Positions 35,343 to 46,339 of a DNA stretch of 64,000 nucleotides are shown piece after piece. Made by a program: the position numbers and the translations under genes. Numbering within the stretch: the stretch's first letter is position 1; each line of letters starts with the position of its first letter. Below the pieces are notes generated by a model, which saw only the letters and a program-made list of their open reading frames with translations, had not been told where the DNA came from and did not search any database. The DNA is from Odobenus rosmarus divergens (lineage: Eukaryota; Chordata; Mammalia; Carnivora; Odobenidae). Location of the stretch: positions 210,761 through 274,760 of the forward strand of contig NW_004451853.1 in assembly GCF_000321225.1 (NCBI RefSeq), given 5' to 3'.

Positions 35343-35732
35343 AATGGAATATTACTCAGCCATCAAAAAGAATGAAGTCTTGCCATTTGCAATGACATGG
35401 ATGGAACTAGAGGGTATTATGCTAAGCAAAATAAGTCAGTCAGATAAAGACAAATACTATATGATTTCATTCATATATGGAATTTAAGAAACAAAACAGA
35501 TGAACATAGGGGAAGGAAAGGAAAAATATAGTAAGATGAAAATTGAGAGGGAAGCAAACCGTAAGAGATACTGAACTCTAGGAAACAAACTGAGGGTTGC
35601 TTGAGGGGAGGTGTGTGGAGGGATGGGGTAACTGGGTGATGGACATTAAGGAGGGCACTTGATGTAATGAGCACTGGGTGTTATATGCAACTGATGAATC
35701 ACTAAATTCTACCTCTGAAACTATTAAGAAAA
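34935..35732 (+). mobile_element. 5'-truncated L1 (ORF2 3' end and 3' UTR)
   Basis: Starts inside ORF2 ('aatacaaatcaaaaccacaatgagctaccacc') and runs through the ORF2 C-terminal region and 3' UTR to an A-rich end after 'ctctgaaactattaag'. A 14-bp duplication, aaaagttctatcca, lies at 34921-34934 and 35733-35746. Frames are broken, so it encodes no full enzyme. Its 3' UTR ('gagcactgggtgttatatgcaactgatgaatcac') is of a different, probably older, subfamily than the copies at 57 and 63.5 kb. Confidence 0.94.
35307..35332. repeat. (GT)n tract inside the L1
   Basis: Thirteen GT units followed by gtatgtatgtata lie in the ORF2 end region, where sister L1 copies carry only 'gtggtatatatatacaatgg'. A replication-slippage expansion after insertion. 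Confidence 0.85.
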
Positions 35733-35749
35733 AAAAGTTCTATCCACCA

Positions 35750-36585
35750 CTTTCCTTTGTAATGTGAGACTCTTCAGTAAAAAGCTCTATTGGGTAAATT
35801 TAACAAACAATAAAATTAATGCTTCAGTTCTAGTTGCTGGACAGGAGTAAGATACAGGACAGATGTCCATCTCGGGTTTGCCTTTTTCCTCTCTTTCCAG
35901 AAGGGCACCGGCCACTGCCCCCAACAGGCTTGAGGGCACGGAACACTGTTGGCCCCTCTTTGCTCCAGCTGTTCAAACCATCAGTGACTAGAGAGTTGTC
36001 ACATGACTTCCTGTGAGAAAATACACTGGACCAATGTCAGAAACTAGAATGAGGATGATGGGAAGGTAACCCCAAGAATTGGGAGAAGATGCTGAAAGGT
36101 CATGAGGCAACACTGGGACTGGAGGGCCTTGGTGACCACAAACAAAGCACAATGGTGAAAAAAACAAAGACACCACTGAAGAGAGAGGAGAATGGAGGAC
36201 TCATTAGGGGGAGCAGAAGCCCTGTGCCCACCAGAGAGAGTCAAAGAGAAGCTGGTCCCTCACGGGGCAGCCAGTCCTGCTGGCTCTCTGGGAATTGGCT
36301 TTCCAATTCCAGGGACACATATACTCAGAATAAAGACCTATCTTTCTTCCTGAAAATTTGAAAGGCTTCTACTTCTTTATGATCCAAAGATCCTTAATTA
36401 AAATGGATGCCAAAAATATTCTCACAGTGAGAACTGAGTGTGGGACAGCCACAGAGTCACAGACAAGAGACAGGACCTCCTAGAGGAATATTCCCATGCT
36501 TTTGCCTTTGGAAATATTAATGATATTAATGGCAATGCCTATTATTTAAATGATACAGGACTTTATAGTCCACAAAAAAACTGAT
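35750..36585. other. Unique non-coding DNA
   Basis: No supported gene. Frames at 35834-36361 occur on both strands in a GC-richer patch without CpG enrichment and have no domains. Confidence 0.5.
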
Positions 36586-36589
36586 GACA

Positions 36590-36730
36590 CATATCGTCTA
36601 TAAAGTGGGGATAACAATATTACCTTCCTCATATTTTTGTTCACACTCATATTTCATACTCAGATGAAATGAGTAAACATATGAAAAATCCTTAGACTAG
36701 TACCTCCCACATAGTAGGTGCTCAATAACT
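36590..36730 (-). repeat. MIR SINE fragment, antisense
   Basis: Contains 'gtctataaagtggggataacaatattaccttcctcat' and 'ctagtacctcccacatagtaggtgctcaataac', the reverse-complement MIR 5' half. Confidence 0.75.
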
Positions 36731-36769
36731 AGGACTTGACTCTATGATCATACTGGAATGTGGGTAGAC

Positions 36770-36860
36770 ATTATAGAGTCATCTGATAGGTGAAGAAATG
36801 GGACACTTGGAGAGACCCAGGGCCATGCTAAAATTTACACAGCTGATAAGTGGTAATTAA
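36770..36860 (+). repeat. MIR SINE fragment
   Basis: Shows 'gataggtgaagaaatgggacacttggagagacccagggccatgctaaaatttacacagctgataagtgg', the MIR core in sense direction, facing the MIR just upstream. Confidence 0.6.
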
Positions 36861-37154
36861 GGTCTTTGGGCTTTGTGTCCTCCATCTATTCATTCCACAG
36901 GTACTCTGGAGTCCCAGGATCAGTGTCAGGCTCACACTCTACACAGTGAATATGATGGATGCGATTTCTACATCCACAGTCAAATGCTCTTTCCCCAAGG
37001 CTTATGATGTGTCTACAATACAGGCATCAATTAGATAGTTGCTCTTGGTTTTATGCCCTGCAAAGGAGTTTAAATTAAGCTACAATGCAGAGGCACATAA
37101 TTATGCATGCATATTTTATTTAGTATCTTGAGAAATTATAGTTGGTGCCTCCTC

Positions 37155-37330
37155 TGTGCCTGTCCTCAGCCTTTTGGGGTCACTCCACCATGGCACTGAT
37201 GTGCTGTTTTGTAACTCTCTGGATAATTATCTGTCCCATGACTCAACCCAAGACTGTCAGCTCCCTAAGGACAAGAACTATCCTTGGAGCAGCACAGAGT
37301 CGGTTGATTTTAATGGAATAAAAGGGTGCT
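37155..37330 (+). repeat. LINE L2 3' end fragment
   Basis: The string 'gactgtcagctccctaaggacaagaactatccttgg' recalls the L2 3' end ('gactgtaagctccttgagggcagggac'). Short and diverged. Confidence 0.4.
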
Positions 37331-37776
37331 TCTCATATCAGTGCAGCTGCCTTGGTTTTTCTTCATACTCAGATTGGCCCTGGTTTTTAGTGTCATGAAA
37401 GGTTTTTATTGCTTGGAGTTTTTTGAGTTTGTGTTCCCGCCCCCCCCACCCATGGTGAGTTTTCTGTTGAAGAGGTACATAAAGCTCAATGGAATCTGAA
37501 GGAAATAGCCAGGAATTAAAATGACTTCCACCAAACCACCAGTAACACTTTTGTACAATTCCCAAGCCCTGAGCTCTAGGGAGATGGAAGGCAGAAGAGA
37601 AAAGTAAGCAAAAGTGTAGAGAAAAGAGAAGGAAGTGAAGATGAAAGAGTTAGTGGAATACAGTGCACAGCCATTCGGGCATGACAAAGCAAAATTAATT
37701 AAAAGTACCAAAAGGAGGAATTGTAAAATGCCATCTGTCCACACCTCTTTCCCACCAAATCCAGAAGAAGGTCTGG

Positions 37777-37840
37777 ATGATTAGATAGACAGACAGGTAG
37801 ATAGATGACAGAGAGAGAAAGAGAAAGAGAGAGAGAGAAT
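37777..37840. repeat. GATA/GACA and GA-rich simple repeat
   Basis: Runs gattagatagacagacaggtagatagatgac and then GA-only sequence to gagagagagaat. Low complexity, followed by an AT-rich tract to about 37930. Confidence 0.85.
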
Positions 37841-37934
37841 ATAGATATGTATATAGCAATAATAATTATTACATGTTATTTATTTACAAAATATATTATT
37901 ATATATTATATGTATTAGAGAGAGAAACAGACAC

Positions 37935-39600
37935 AGAGAAAGATCAAGAAATATTTATCAAAAATCAATGTGGAACCCTTTGAAATCTTTTATTAGAAGT
38001 AAACCTGATTCTAAAAACTCCTCTAACTCTGCAAATGTAAAATCAGCCATGTTCAAAAAAATCTATCAACCAGAAACATGGTTTTCACTTTTAAATAAAG
38101 CCACAACACTACTTTTGGTTGATTCAATTTTGCCCAAAGCAGATTTTTCTTCACCGTTAACATATTTCATTCATATTAATTCCACATAGAGCAATTTTGA
38201 GATTGAAATAGCTTTCCAGCAAAGCTAGAGTCTACAAAGTCAATAGTGCTAAACGTTAATGGATTCCACCCTCATCAATTGGGGGTATGGGAAGGTGGCT
38301 GGATCATTTTGAAACTTCATAAAAACTTCATAGACATCAAATACTGGGAGTTAACCGTGAAGAGGAGAAGGTTTAGAGACCCTCTAGATAAACTTTCCAA
38401 AGTTAGACTTCTCTCCTGGTTTACCTAAGACAAAGGATTCTCTGGGGGAAATACAGTAAATTTGAACTTTTGTGTGGCCCTTTTATTTGTACGTGTGTGT
38501 TTTAGCGAGCACCCTAGAATGGCAAATGCTTCCTCCTCGGTGGAACCATGTAGATTCAGAAAAAGCCATCTTCCATTGAGAAGACAATTGTCTTCTATAG
38601 AGACAAGAAACAAACGCCCATGACCCGGGTCACCTCCTCCCAGCAGGCTTTTGCTGCGGCTTCCTCTGAGCAAACACAACAAAGTCCGGAGCAGTCAATC
38701 CTGCTGCCCCACACTGGGCCCCTGCAGTTGTGCTTTGCTATTTACCCTTCCTATTAATCTGTCAATGTTCTAGTCAAACATGCAAAACAATATGGTGGGT
38801 GCATAGTTTGATTGGCCATTGCTAAGTAACTTGGGCCAAAGATGAAGAAATAGAACTTCCACCCAACAAAATGTGAGGCCCAATTTGTAAGAAAATGTTC
38901 AACAATACCAGTGCATGACAATTTTTCAGGGTGGCTGTGATTTAGCATCCCCCTCACCAGAAAAGAGGGGTCCCTATAAATGACATTCAGCTCTAGAATC
39001 TAAAAATTCAGGTCATGTTGCTGCCCCTACCACTGTGGGATAAGACTGTCTGGGAGTTTTGTAGAAGAAGGTCCTTGTTAATGAACAGAGGGATTTGGTC
39101 TTGTACACAGGTGAGCCCCTGGCTAAAAACTGAAACATTCTTTGAACTGAGAAATGAGAGTCCTTGTTTCAACACTCCCTGAAATATGTGTATGCTACAA
39201 TTTATAGCTCAATAGTTCCAAAATGTAATCCAAATTATCAAACATCATGAAACATATAGATAACAAGTAGCTCATTTCTTCACTCCACTTCCTCTTCCGC
39301 TAGCCCAGATGAAGCCTCAGAATCCTTCTCAACACAAAGGTCTAAGTAGCCACTCCCACTCCCTGGAATTAGTACAAAATATGGAACCTGTTTGTCATTC
39401 TAGCCAGTCCTTGAGCCTCGAGTGAACAAATGTATCAGAATATAAGATGTGTAGATGATAAAAAAAAAATTGTCCCCTACTAGTACTACAGAGCATGCAT
39501 TTTTCCTGCTGTGTGTTTTCAGAAACCAGATAGAATGGCAAGAGTAGCTAGCTTTTATGAATCTGGAGTACCAGGACCTAGTACAGCAAAGGGAAAGAAA
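37935..39600. other. Unique non-coding DNA
   Basis: No supported gene, repeat or RNA. Frames of 60-85 codons appear on both strands without domains or CpG context. Confidence 0.5.
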
Positions 39601-39604
39601 AGAT

Positions 39605-39740
39605 GGATATTGCAGTTAGGCTGACTTAGGGTCAAATTCCCTCGTTTACTATTTACTAGCTACTTGAGCTCTGGCAAGTATTTAACTGTTCTGAGATATG
39701 CTTGTTCATCTATAAAACAGAGAAAATAAAAATTTATCAT
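39605..39740 (-). repeat. MIR SINE fragment, antisense
   Basis: Contains 'gctgacttagggtcaaattcc', 'tactagctacttgagctctggcaagtatttaactgttctgagatatgcttgttcatctataaaacagag', which is the reverse-complement MIR core. Confidence 0.75.
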
Positions 39741-40129
39741 GTATAAGTGAGGACTTCTCAACTCCCATCTCTGTTCCATTTTCTCTGATGATTTACTTCT
39801 CCACAGACCACAGGCAGTTGTGGGCTCATATCCTTGGCAGTTTTTGACCCAAGAGAAAAAGGAAACTTCTCTTCCCAGCCTGAGCTCAAAAACTGATGGG
39901 AAGAATTCTGATCAGCTTGACTGAGGTTATGTGTCAACCTCTGGACTCCCACTCTGATTGGTCCAAACAAGGTCACACACCCATCCATAGCCAGGGTATT
40001 GTGGTTGGGCTACCCCTAGAGCCACTCGGTGGGAGAGGGTAAGAGTAGTTTCCCAAAAGAAGTGTTGAGTAGGGGGGAATACTTCTCTGGGGTAGACAAA
40101 ACAGTAAATACACACTCTGTGATGTCACA

Positions 40130-40235
40130 GAGTGAGAAGATTAAATAAAATAATCCATGTAAGGGACTTAGTACCTGGCACTTAGTAAACATTTCCATAA
40201 ATAGCAACAAAGATGATGATAATTATTACTGTCAT
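40130..40235 (-). repeat. MIR SINE fragment, antisense
   Basis: The string 'aagattaaataaaataatccatgtaagggacttagtacctggcacttagtaaacattt' matches the MIR 5' half in reverse complement. Confidence 0.7.
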
Positions 40236-40527
40236 CATTATTATCAATCTCTAGTCTCAAAAGTTACAATAGTAGGGGCATTCACAGAAACATACTTAGT
40301 GTTTCACATCGAGATCATCACTTACAGATGTTAGTTTTAATCTGGCTACTTAGATTATATGCTCAAATAGCACTCAGTGAAATAAGTGAATACTTATTGT
40401 ACACTTTTTGTATACTTTGTCTTACTTTTTGTACTTCAATTTGAATTCAACTAATAATTCAAATTATGGAGATTTCATTTTGCTCCAGCTCACTGAAGTA
40501 AAGGATGAAAGTAAGAAACTGATTCAC

Positions 40528-40887
40528 TCATGCATTTACTTGAGCTCTTATGTGCCAGGCACTGGGTTAGACACTGGGTGATACAGGGGAGCCAAAGTGA
40601 TCAAGTCAGTTATAATAGAAGGGGCCAACTTTCCAGAAGGGAAGCTGGAGAGTAGTAAGAAGCACGATGGAGAACAACGAAACATAATTAAGAGGTTGAA
40701 AAGCACAGAATGGACTTTAGGTAGAGGCAGGCCCTCTGAGGAAGGGACATCTGGGCAGACATTTGAACAAATTAAAGGGAACAGCCTTGAAGGGGATAGC
40801 ATTCTACACCGAGGGAACAGTGAGTACTGAGTCTGGAGTGTGACAGTGTGGCCAGAGCAGTGTGCAGGTGAAGGGGATAGAAAGTGA
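40528..40887 (-). repeat. LINE L2 3' region, antisense
   Basis: Starts 'catttacttgagctcttatgtgccaggcactgggttagacactgggtgatacagg', then 'gggcagacatttgaacaaattaaagg' and 'cattctacaccgagggaacagtgag', the reverse-complement L2 order. It abuts an LTR at 40888. Confidence 0.75.
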
Positions 40888-41390
40888 TGTTAAACAGCTT
40901 GCCCACCCTGTCCCCCCAGGATGTATATGTCCTAATCCCCAGAACCTGAGAAAATGTGACCTAGCATGGCAAGAGGGACTCCACAGATGTGATTAAGTTA
41001 AGGACATTGTGATGGGACATTATCCTAGATTATCCATGTGGGCCCAGTGTAATCACAAGGGTCCTTAAAAGGTTAAAAATGGAGGTAAAAGAGGAGGTTA
41101 GAGTAATGTGATATAAGGAAGACTCGTTCTGATGTTACTGGCTTTGAAGATGGAATAAAAGTGACGACACAAGCCACAAAATGCAAGTAGCCTCTAGAAG
41201 TTGGAAAAGGCCAGGAAATAGAAAGTCTCCTAAAGTCTTCAGAAAGGAATGTAACCTTGCCAACACCTTGATTTTAACCCAGTAAGACCCACGGCAGACT
41301 TAGGACATACAGAACTGTAAAATAATAAATTTGTAGTTTTAAGCCACTAAGTTTGTGGTGATTTGTTACAGCAGCAATAGAAAACTATAT
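40888..41390 (+). mobile_element. Solitary MaLR-type LTR
   Basis: In order: 'accctgtccccccaggatgtatatgtcctaatccccagaacctgagaaaatgtgacc', 'cagatgtgattaagttaaggac', 'attatccatgtgggcccagtgtaatcacaagggtccttaaaagg', 'ttgccaacaccttgatttta' and 'ctgtaaaataataaatttgtagttttaagccactaagtttgtgg'. This matches a MaLR LTR with a polyadenylation signal. No internal genes. Confidence 0.8.
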
Positions 41391-42175
41391 GGTATCATTC
41401 TCAACATTACCAGAAAGTTAGTTTCTATCTTGAAAAACTTGTCAGGAACAACATCAGTTACTTTAAAGTGCATGCACATGCCCTACTCTAATGGTCTGGG
41501 GTCACCTTACAAATACACAAAAGAAAGAATGGTAAAGGAAACATGGGCTGTGTCTCCGGGTTTCCTAGCTGAGGCATAATGTGTCCCTAGGCTGGCAAAT
41601 ATATATATATATTTTATAAGGGCATGTAAAATTATGCTATAATTCACAATAATGTGGATAAATATGGAAACTGAGAAAATGTTCCAAAATATAACAAATG
41701 GCACTAAATCAGGAATCAAAATTATTGGTTGAAATGAAGCTAAAAAATATAAAAGTGTATTATTGCTCATACACTACCTGCATCCTCATTGCAAAGGGTC
41801 TGATATGTAGTCAGCAAGAGTGCTTCTTCTTCTCCCATTGCTCCATAGTATGTCACTTAGACATCCATTTGGTGAGTGCAACTCCCTATAAATGATGAAT
41901 GGAGAAAGAAGAGCAGGTTCACAATGATGCAACAATGGGGAAATCTGACATTTTTAAGATGTTGAGCCATCCTAACTATGAACATATTTCTTTCCAGGGA
42001 TTATCAATAAAATTTTATACCATTTTGTATAAAGTTCATGACCACCTTTTGTAAGATACAATCCTAGGTACTGTTGGTTTTTTGTTTGGTTGGTTTTGGT
42101 TGTTTTGCAGTATAAATGATATCTTTCAAATTAAATTTTTTCTAATAATTTCCAGAGTATAGAAATGTGATTCAA

Positions 42176-42371
42176 GGGGTGCCTGGGTGGCTCAGTCATT
42201 AAGCGTCTGCCTTCGGCTCAGGTCATGATCCCAGGGTCCTGGGATGGAGTCCTGCATCGGGCTTCCTGCTCAGCAGGAAGCCTGCTTCTCCCTCTCTCAC
42301 TCCCCCTGCTTGTGTTCCCTCTCTCACTGTGTCTCTCTCTGTCAAATAAATAAATAAAAAAAAAAAGAAAA
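42176..42371 (+). mobile_element. Carnivoran SINE (arctoid type), plus arm of an inverted pair
   Basis: Head ggggtgcctgggtggctcag, body with aggaagcctgcttctcc and ccccctgcttgtgttccctc, and caaataaataaataaa tail. A perfect 15-bp duplication, agaaatgtgattcaa, lies at 42161-42175 and 42372-42386. Confidence 0.96.
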
Positions 42372-42397
42372 AGAAATGTGATTCAATTTTATGCACT

Positions 42398-42576
42398 GTT
42401 TTTTAAAGATTTTATTTATTTATTTGACAGAGAGCATGAGGGGAGGGACAGAGGGAGAGGGACAAGCAGAGTCCCTGCTGAGCAGGGCGCCCATCATGGG
42501 GCTCGATCCCAGGACCCTGGGATCATGACCTGAGCTGAAGGCAGGCACTTAACCAACTGAGCCACCCAGGCTCCCC
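42398..42576 (-). mobile_element. Carnivoran SINE, minus arm of an inverted pair
   Basis: Begins ttttttaaagattttatttatttatttgacag and ends gagccacccaggctcccc. The duplication caattttatgcact (42384-42397) / caattttatacact (42577-42590) flanks it. The first duplicate overlaps the target copy of the neighbouring SINE by three bases, so this SINE landed right beside the other. Confidence 0.95.
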
Positions 42577-42959
42577 CAATTTTATACACTTTTAAAACAG
42601 CAAGCTAGTTCAACTATCATATTAATTCTGAATTATATGCCTGTAGATTATTTGGGGTTTTTGACATGAACAATTGCATCACCCGCTAATAGTGACAGCG
42701 TTGTTTCTTCCTTTCAATTCTTTATACTTTAAATTTCTTATCTTATTTCACTAGCTTACATCTCTAAAATAGTGTTGAACAGCTGTGGTAATAGTGGACA
42801 TCTGTGTTTTTCCCACAGACAGATTTATTATTTATTTACTAAAGCAAATAAGTGTTGCTTGCACAGGCCCCTGTGAGCTCTAGGAATCATTAGGTTTTAC
42901 AGAATATTGTAGGTAGAGGGGGAAAGCCTAGTGAAATTGAGAAAACACTTTCAATAGAT

Positions 42960-43780
42960 TGCTATAAAAGGTTTTAAAATGACAAAACTAAACATACTCT
43001 TACCATATGATCCAGCACTCATGCTTCTTGGTATTTACTCAAAGAGGTTAAAAACAAAAACAAACAAACAACAACAACAACAACAAAAGAGGTTAAAAAC
43101 ATGTCCATATGAAAACCTGCACATGGATGGATGTTTATAACAGCTTTGTTGATAATGGTCAAAACTTGGAAGCAAACAAGGAGTCCTTCAATAGGCAAGT
43201 GGTTTATTATAGTATGATATATCCAGAAAATGAAATATTATTCATCAATAAAAAGAATTAAACTATCAAGTCATGAAAAAACATGGAGGAACCTTAAATG
43301 TCTATTATTAAGGGAAAGAAAACCAATCTGAAAAGGCTGCTTACTGAGATTTCAACTATATGCCCTACATATGACATTCTGGAACAGGCAAAACTATGGA
43401 GACGGTAAAAAGATAGCGGTCACCAGGGATTGGTGGGGATGGGATGAGTAGGCAGAGCACAGAGGATTTTGGGGGCAGTGAAAATGCTCTCTATCATACC
43501 ATCATGTTGGACACGTGTCTTTATACATTTGTCCAAACCCATAGAACATACAACACCAAGAGCGAACCCTAATGGGAACTATGGACTCTGTGTGACAATG
43601 ATGTGTCATTGTAGGTTCATCAATTAAAACAACTGCACAACTCAGGTGGAGGACATTGACCATGGGGGAGGCCAGGCTTTTGTGTGGTCAGGTATATCAG
43701 ATATTTCTGTACCTACTTTCCAGTTCTGCTATGGACCTAAAACTACCAAAGACCTAAAGGTCTCAGAATGAAATGACTTA
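42960..43780 (+). mobile_element. Old L1M 3' end, sense, nested in antisense L1
   Basis: Runs from 'actcttaccatatgatccagcactcatgcttcttggtatttactcaaag' through 'gatggatgtttataacagctttgttgataatgg', 'gaaatattattcatcaataaaaag' and 'gaacatacaacaccaagagcgaaccctaatgg' to 'atatttctgtacctactttcc'. This is the ORF2 end and 3' UTR of an old L1. An insert of aac/aaac repeats at about 43049-43087 sits beside a second copy of agaggttaaaaac, a local slippage duplication. Confidence 0.8.
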
Positions 43781-44159
43781 AATCTCTAAGTCTCTAATTT
43801 TTTGTGTGTTTTATTGTCATCTTCGTTTTGGTACATATTTTTTAATTATAGTATTGAGGCTTGAACTATGAAGTATTTCAATCAAAAGGAAGTTAAAACA
43901 GGAAATTGCATGCAAAGGTGCTGGAAAAGAAAAGAAGAGGTATGTGGAGTTGCAAAAAATTAGTGGAGGTGATATTGACACGTGACAAGGTGTTAACCAT
44001 CAGGGAATGGGGCTCCCAAAACAACATAAGCTTCAGCCTTTACAAAAGTTATATATGCCTGATTATTCCTGATGTAAACGGGAATTTATACAACATTTCT
44101 ACCATCATATACAATGTTTGCTGTATTTTTTATTTACTTATTTATTCTCTGTAGATTGC

Positions 44160-45488
44160 TTTATCAGGTTAAATAAATTCCCTTCTATTTCCATTTTGCA
44201 AAGACTTTGGGGGTTAGGGTGAGTTGTTTGCTGTTTAATTAGAAAGAAATGGTGAATTTTATTGAATGTCTTCTCTACATCTGGTAAGATGATCATTTTT
44301 TTCCTTTTAATTTGTTAAAATGATGTTACATTAATCAAATTTCCAATATTAAACCAACTGGACCTTCATGGAATAAAAACAACTTGGTCTTTTTAGCATA
44401 TGGCTGGATTTTGTCTGTTAATATTTTGTCTTAACTTGGTTTTATTTCTTTAATGATCACGTTGAAATTGACTTTTTCCCCCCTTACAATGTCCTTACCT
44501 TGCTTTGTTATCAAGTTACGTAAGCCTCATAGAATGACTTGGAGAATATTCTCTTTTTCTGGTTGCTGACAGACTTTGCATAGGATTGAAACACCTGCCC
44601 CTTAAATATTTGGATGACTATATTGGTAAAACCATCTTCTTCTGATGTTTTTCCTGTGGGAAAATTTTTAACTACTCATTTATTTAATGATTATAGGGCT
44701 ATTTATGTTTTCTATTTCTTTTGAGTCCATTTTGGTAAATTTTGTTTTTCTAAGAAACTTTTATCTTTTAACTTTCCAAATTTGACACGGAGGAGTATGT
44801 AATATCCACCTGTGTTTTTAATCTATTCAGTATATGTTCTTTTTATAATTCTTAATGTTATTTATGTTGTATTTCTCTCTTTTTTCTTGACAAATCTTGC
44901 CAGAGGCTGATCAATTTTATTATCCTTTTCAAAGAGCCAATTTTTATTTTTACTGATCCTATTTACATGTTTATTTTCTGATTTATTAATTTTTATTGTT
45001 TCTTTTAAATTATTGTCTTTTTTATATATGTTGGGAGTTTATTCTGTTCTTAACTCATTGATACTTGGTTTTTAAAATATTTTATCCAGCATATTTGGTT
45101 AGTTTAGATAATAATATGGGATAATTAGTCTACAGTTTCCTTAGAAATAGAAAACCCTTATTATATATTTCAACTTATCTTTATTAATATCTTTAATAAT
45201 TAAATTTTGTACTCTCATTTGGCATCCAATTAGTTAATTCAACATGATCTATAATGTGGAACTTCTAATTCTTTAAAACATTGAAAGAACTCATTTGTAA
45301 AACTGGGCTCAGAGCCTTTTTCAGAGTTAATTATCTGAAAACATCTTTCATTTTCGTCATGACTGCTGTTCTAGCTAGGTCTTCCATCTCCTTTTGAGTT
45401 AATTTTAATTATTTTGCCTATTAATACAATATAATAATTTTGTTGAGGCTTTTGGATGTATCACCACAGAATTCTACATAGTGTTTTC
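44160..45488 (-). mobile_element. Old L1 ORF2 fragment, antisense (part 2)
   Basis: Continues the antisense ORF2: 'gaatgtcttctctacatctggtaagatgatcattt', 'aatattaaaccaactggaccttcatggaataaa', 'tagcatatggctggattttgtctgttaatattttgtc', 'aagcctcatagaatgacttggagaatattc' and 'ttgcataggattgaaacacc' all match L1 reverse-transcriptase sequence in reverse complement. It is AT-rich and full of stops. Confidence 0.85.
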
Positions 45489-45498
45489 TTATATTTTA

Positions 45499-45688
45499 TT
45501 TTTTTTTAAGATTTTATTTATTTGAGAGAGAAAGAATGAGACATAGAGAGCACGAGAGGGAAGACGGTCAGAGGGAGAACAGACTCCCTGCTGAGCAAGG
45601 AGCCCGATGTGCGACTCGATCCCGGGACTCCAGGATCATGACCTGAGCTGAAGGCAGTCGCTTAACCAACTGAGCTACCCAGGTGCCC
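45499..45688 (-). mobile_element. Carnivoran SINE, antisense
   Basis: Begins ttttttttaagattttatttatttg and ends tgagctacccaggtgccc. A 10-bp duplication, ttatatttta, lies at 45489-45498 and 45690-45699. It interrupts the old L1 region. Confidence 0.93.
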
Positions 45689-45879
45689 ATTATATTTTAA
45701 ATCTTTATGTGTACTATAGCAAGAGGAAACTGGTTTATCCATTCTATTTCCTTGGAATTATAGGTATAGTAGCTTCCATTCCACTTCTCAAGAGAAAATT
45801 TAGAAACAAACACCCCTCCCCTCAAGAAATAATTGGGCTAAATTTACCAGTAGTTACACAATTTAAAAAATAATAAGAG

Positions 45880-46082
45880 GGGGGGCCTGGGTGGCTCAGT
45901 TGTTGGGCATCTGCCTTTGGCTCAGGTCATGATCCCAGGGTCCTGGGATGGAGTCCTGCATCAGGCTCCCTGCTCAGCGGGAAGCCTGTTTCTCCCTCTC
46001 TCACTCCCCCTGCTTGTGTTCCCTCTCTCGCTGTGTCTCTCTCTGTCAAATAAATAAATAAAATCTTTAAAAAAAAAAAAAG
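45880..46082 (+). mobile_element. Carnivoran SINE (arctoid type)
   Basis: Head ggggcctgggtggctcagtt (one base lost at the usual gcgcc/gtgcc), body with 'gggaagcctgtttctccctctctcactccccctgcttgtg' and tail aaataaataaataaaatcttt plus A run. A short taataag duplication is at 45871-45877 and 46083-46089. Confidence 0.93.
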
Positions 46083-46131
46083 TAATAAGGGTATATCTCT
46101 CACTCTGTGTCTTTATCTTGCTTCCTCTTCT

Positions 46132-46321
46132 TTTTTTTTTTTTAAGACTTTTATTTATTTGTCAGAGAGAGAGAGCACAAGCAGGGGGAGCTGCAGGCAG
46201 AGAGAGAAGCAGACTTCCTGCTGAGCAATGAGCCCGATGTGAGACTTGATTCCAGGACCCTGGGATCATGACCTGGGCCAAAGGCAGACGCTTAACCGAC
46301 TGAGCCACCCAGTCTTCCCAT
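46132..46321 (-). mobile_element. Carnivoran SINE, antisense
   Basis: Begins with a T run then aagacttttatttatttgtcag, and ends gagccacccagtcttccc. The duplication ttgcttcctcttct (46118-46131) / ttgtttcctcttct (46322-46335) differs at one base. It faces the plus-strand SINE 50 bases upstream. Confidence 0.94.
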
Positions 46322-46339
46322 TTGTTTCCTCTTCTGCCT

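Larger units (their letters stand above)
41940..42835 (-). mobile_element. Old L1 ORF2 fragment, antisense (part 1, with SINEs inside)
   Basis: The blocks 'aagatgttgagccatcctaactatgaacat' and, after two SINEs, 'atgaacaattgcatcacccgctaatagtgacagcgttgtttcttcctttcaattctttatac' and 'gtgttgaacagctgtggtaatagtggacatctg' are the reverse complement of L1 ORF2 in the reverse-transcriptase region. Numerous stops and indels show great age. It is interrupted at about 42840 by sense-strand L1 sequence and resumes near 44160. Confidence 0.8.

Noticed and set aside
34935..35732. Working L1 reverse transcriptase
   Set aside because: Only the 3' end of ORF2 is present, with broken frames. No L1 in the window is full length.
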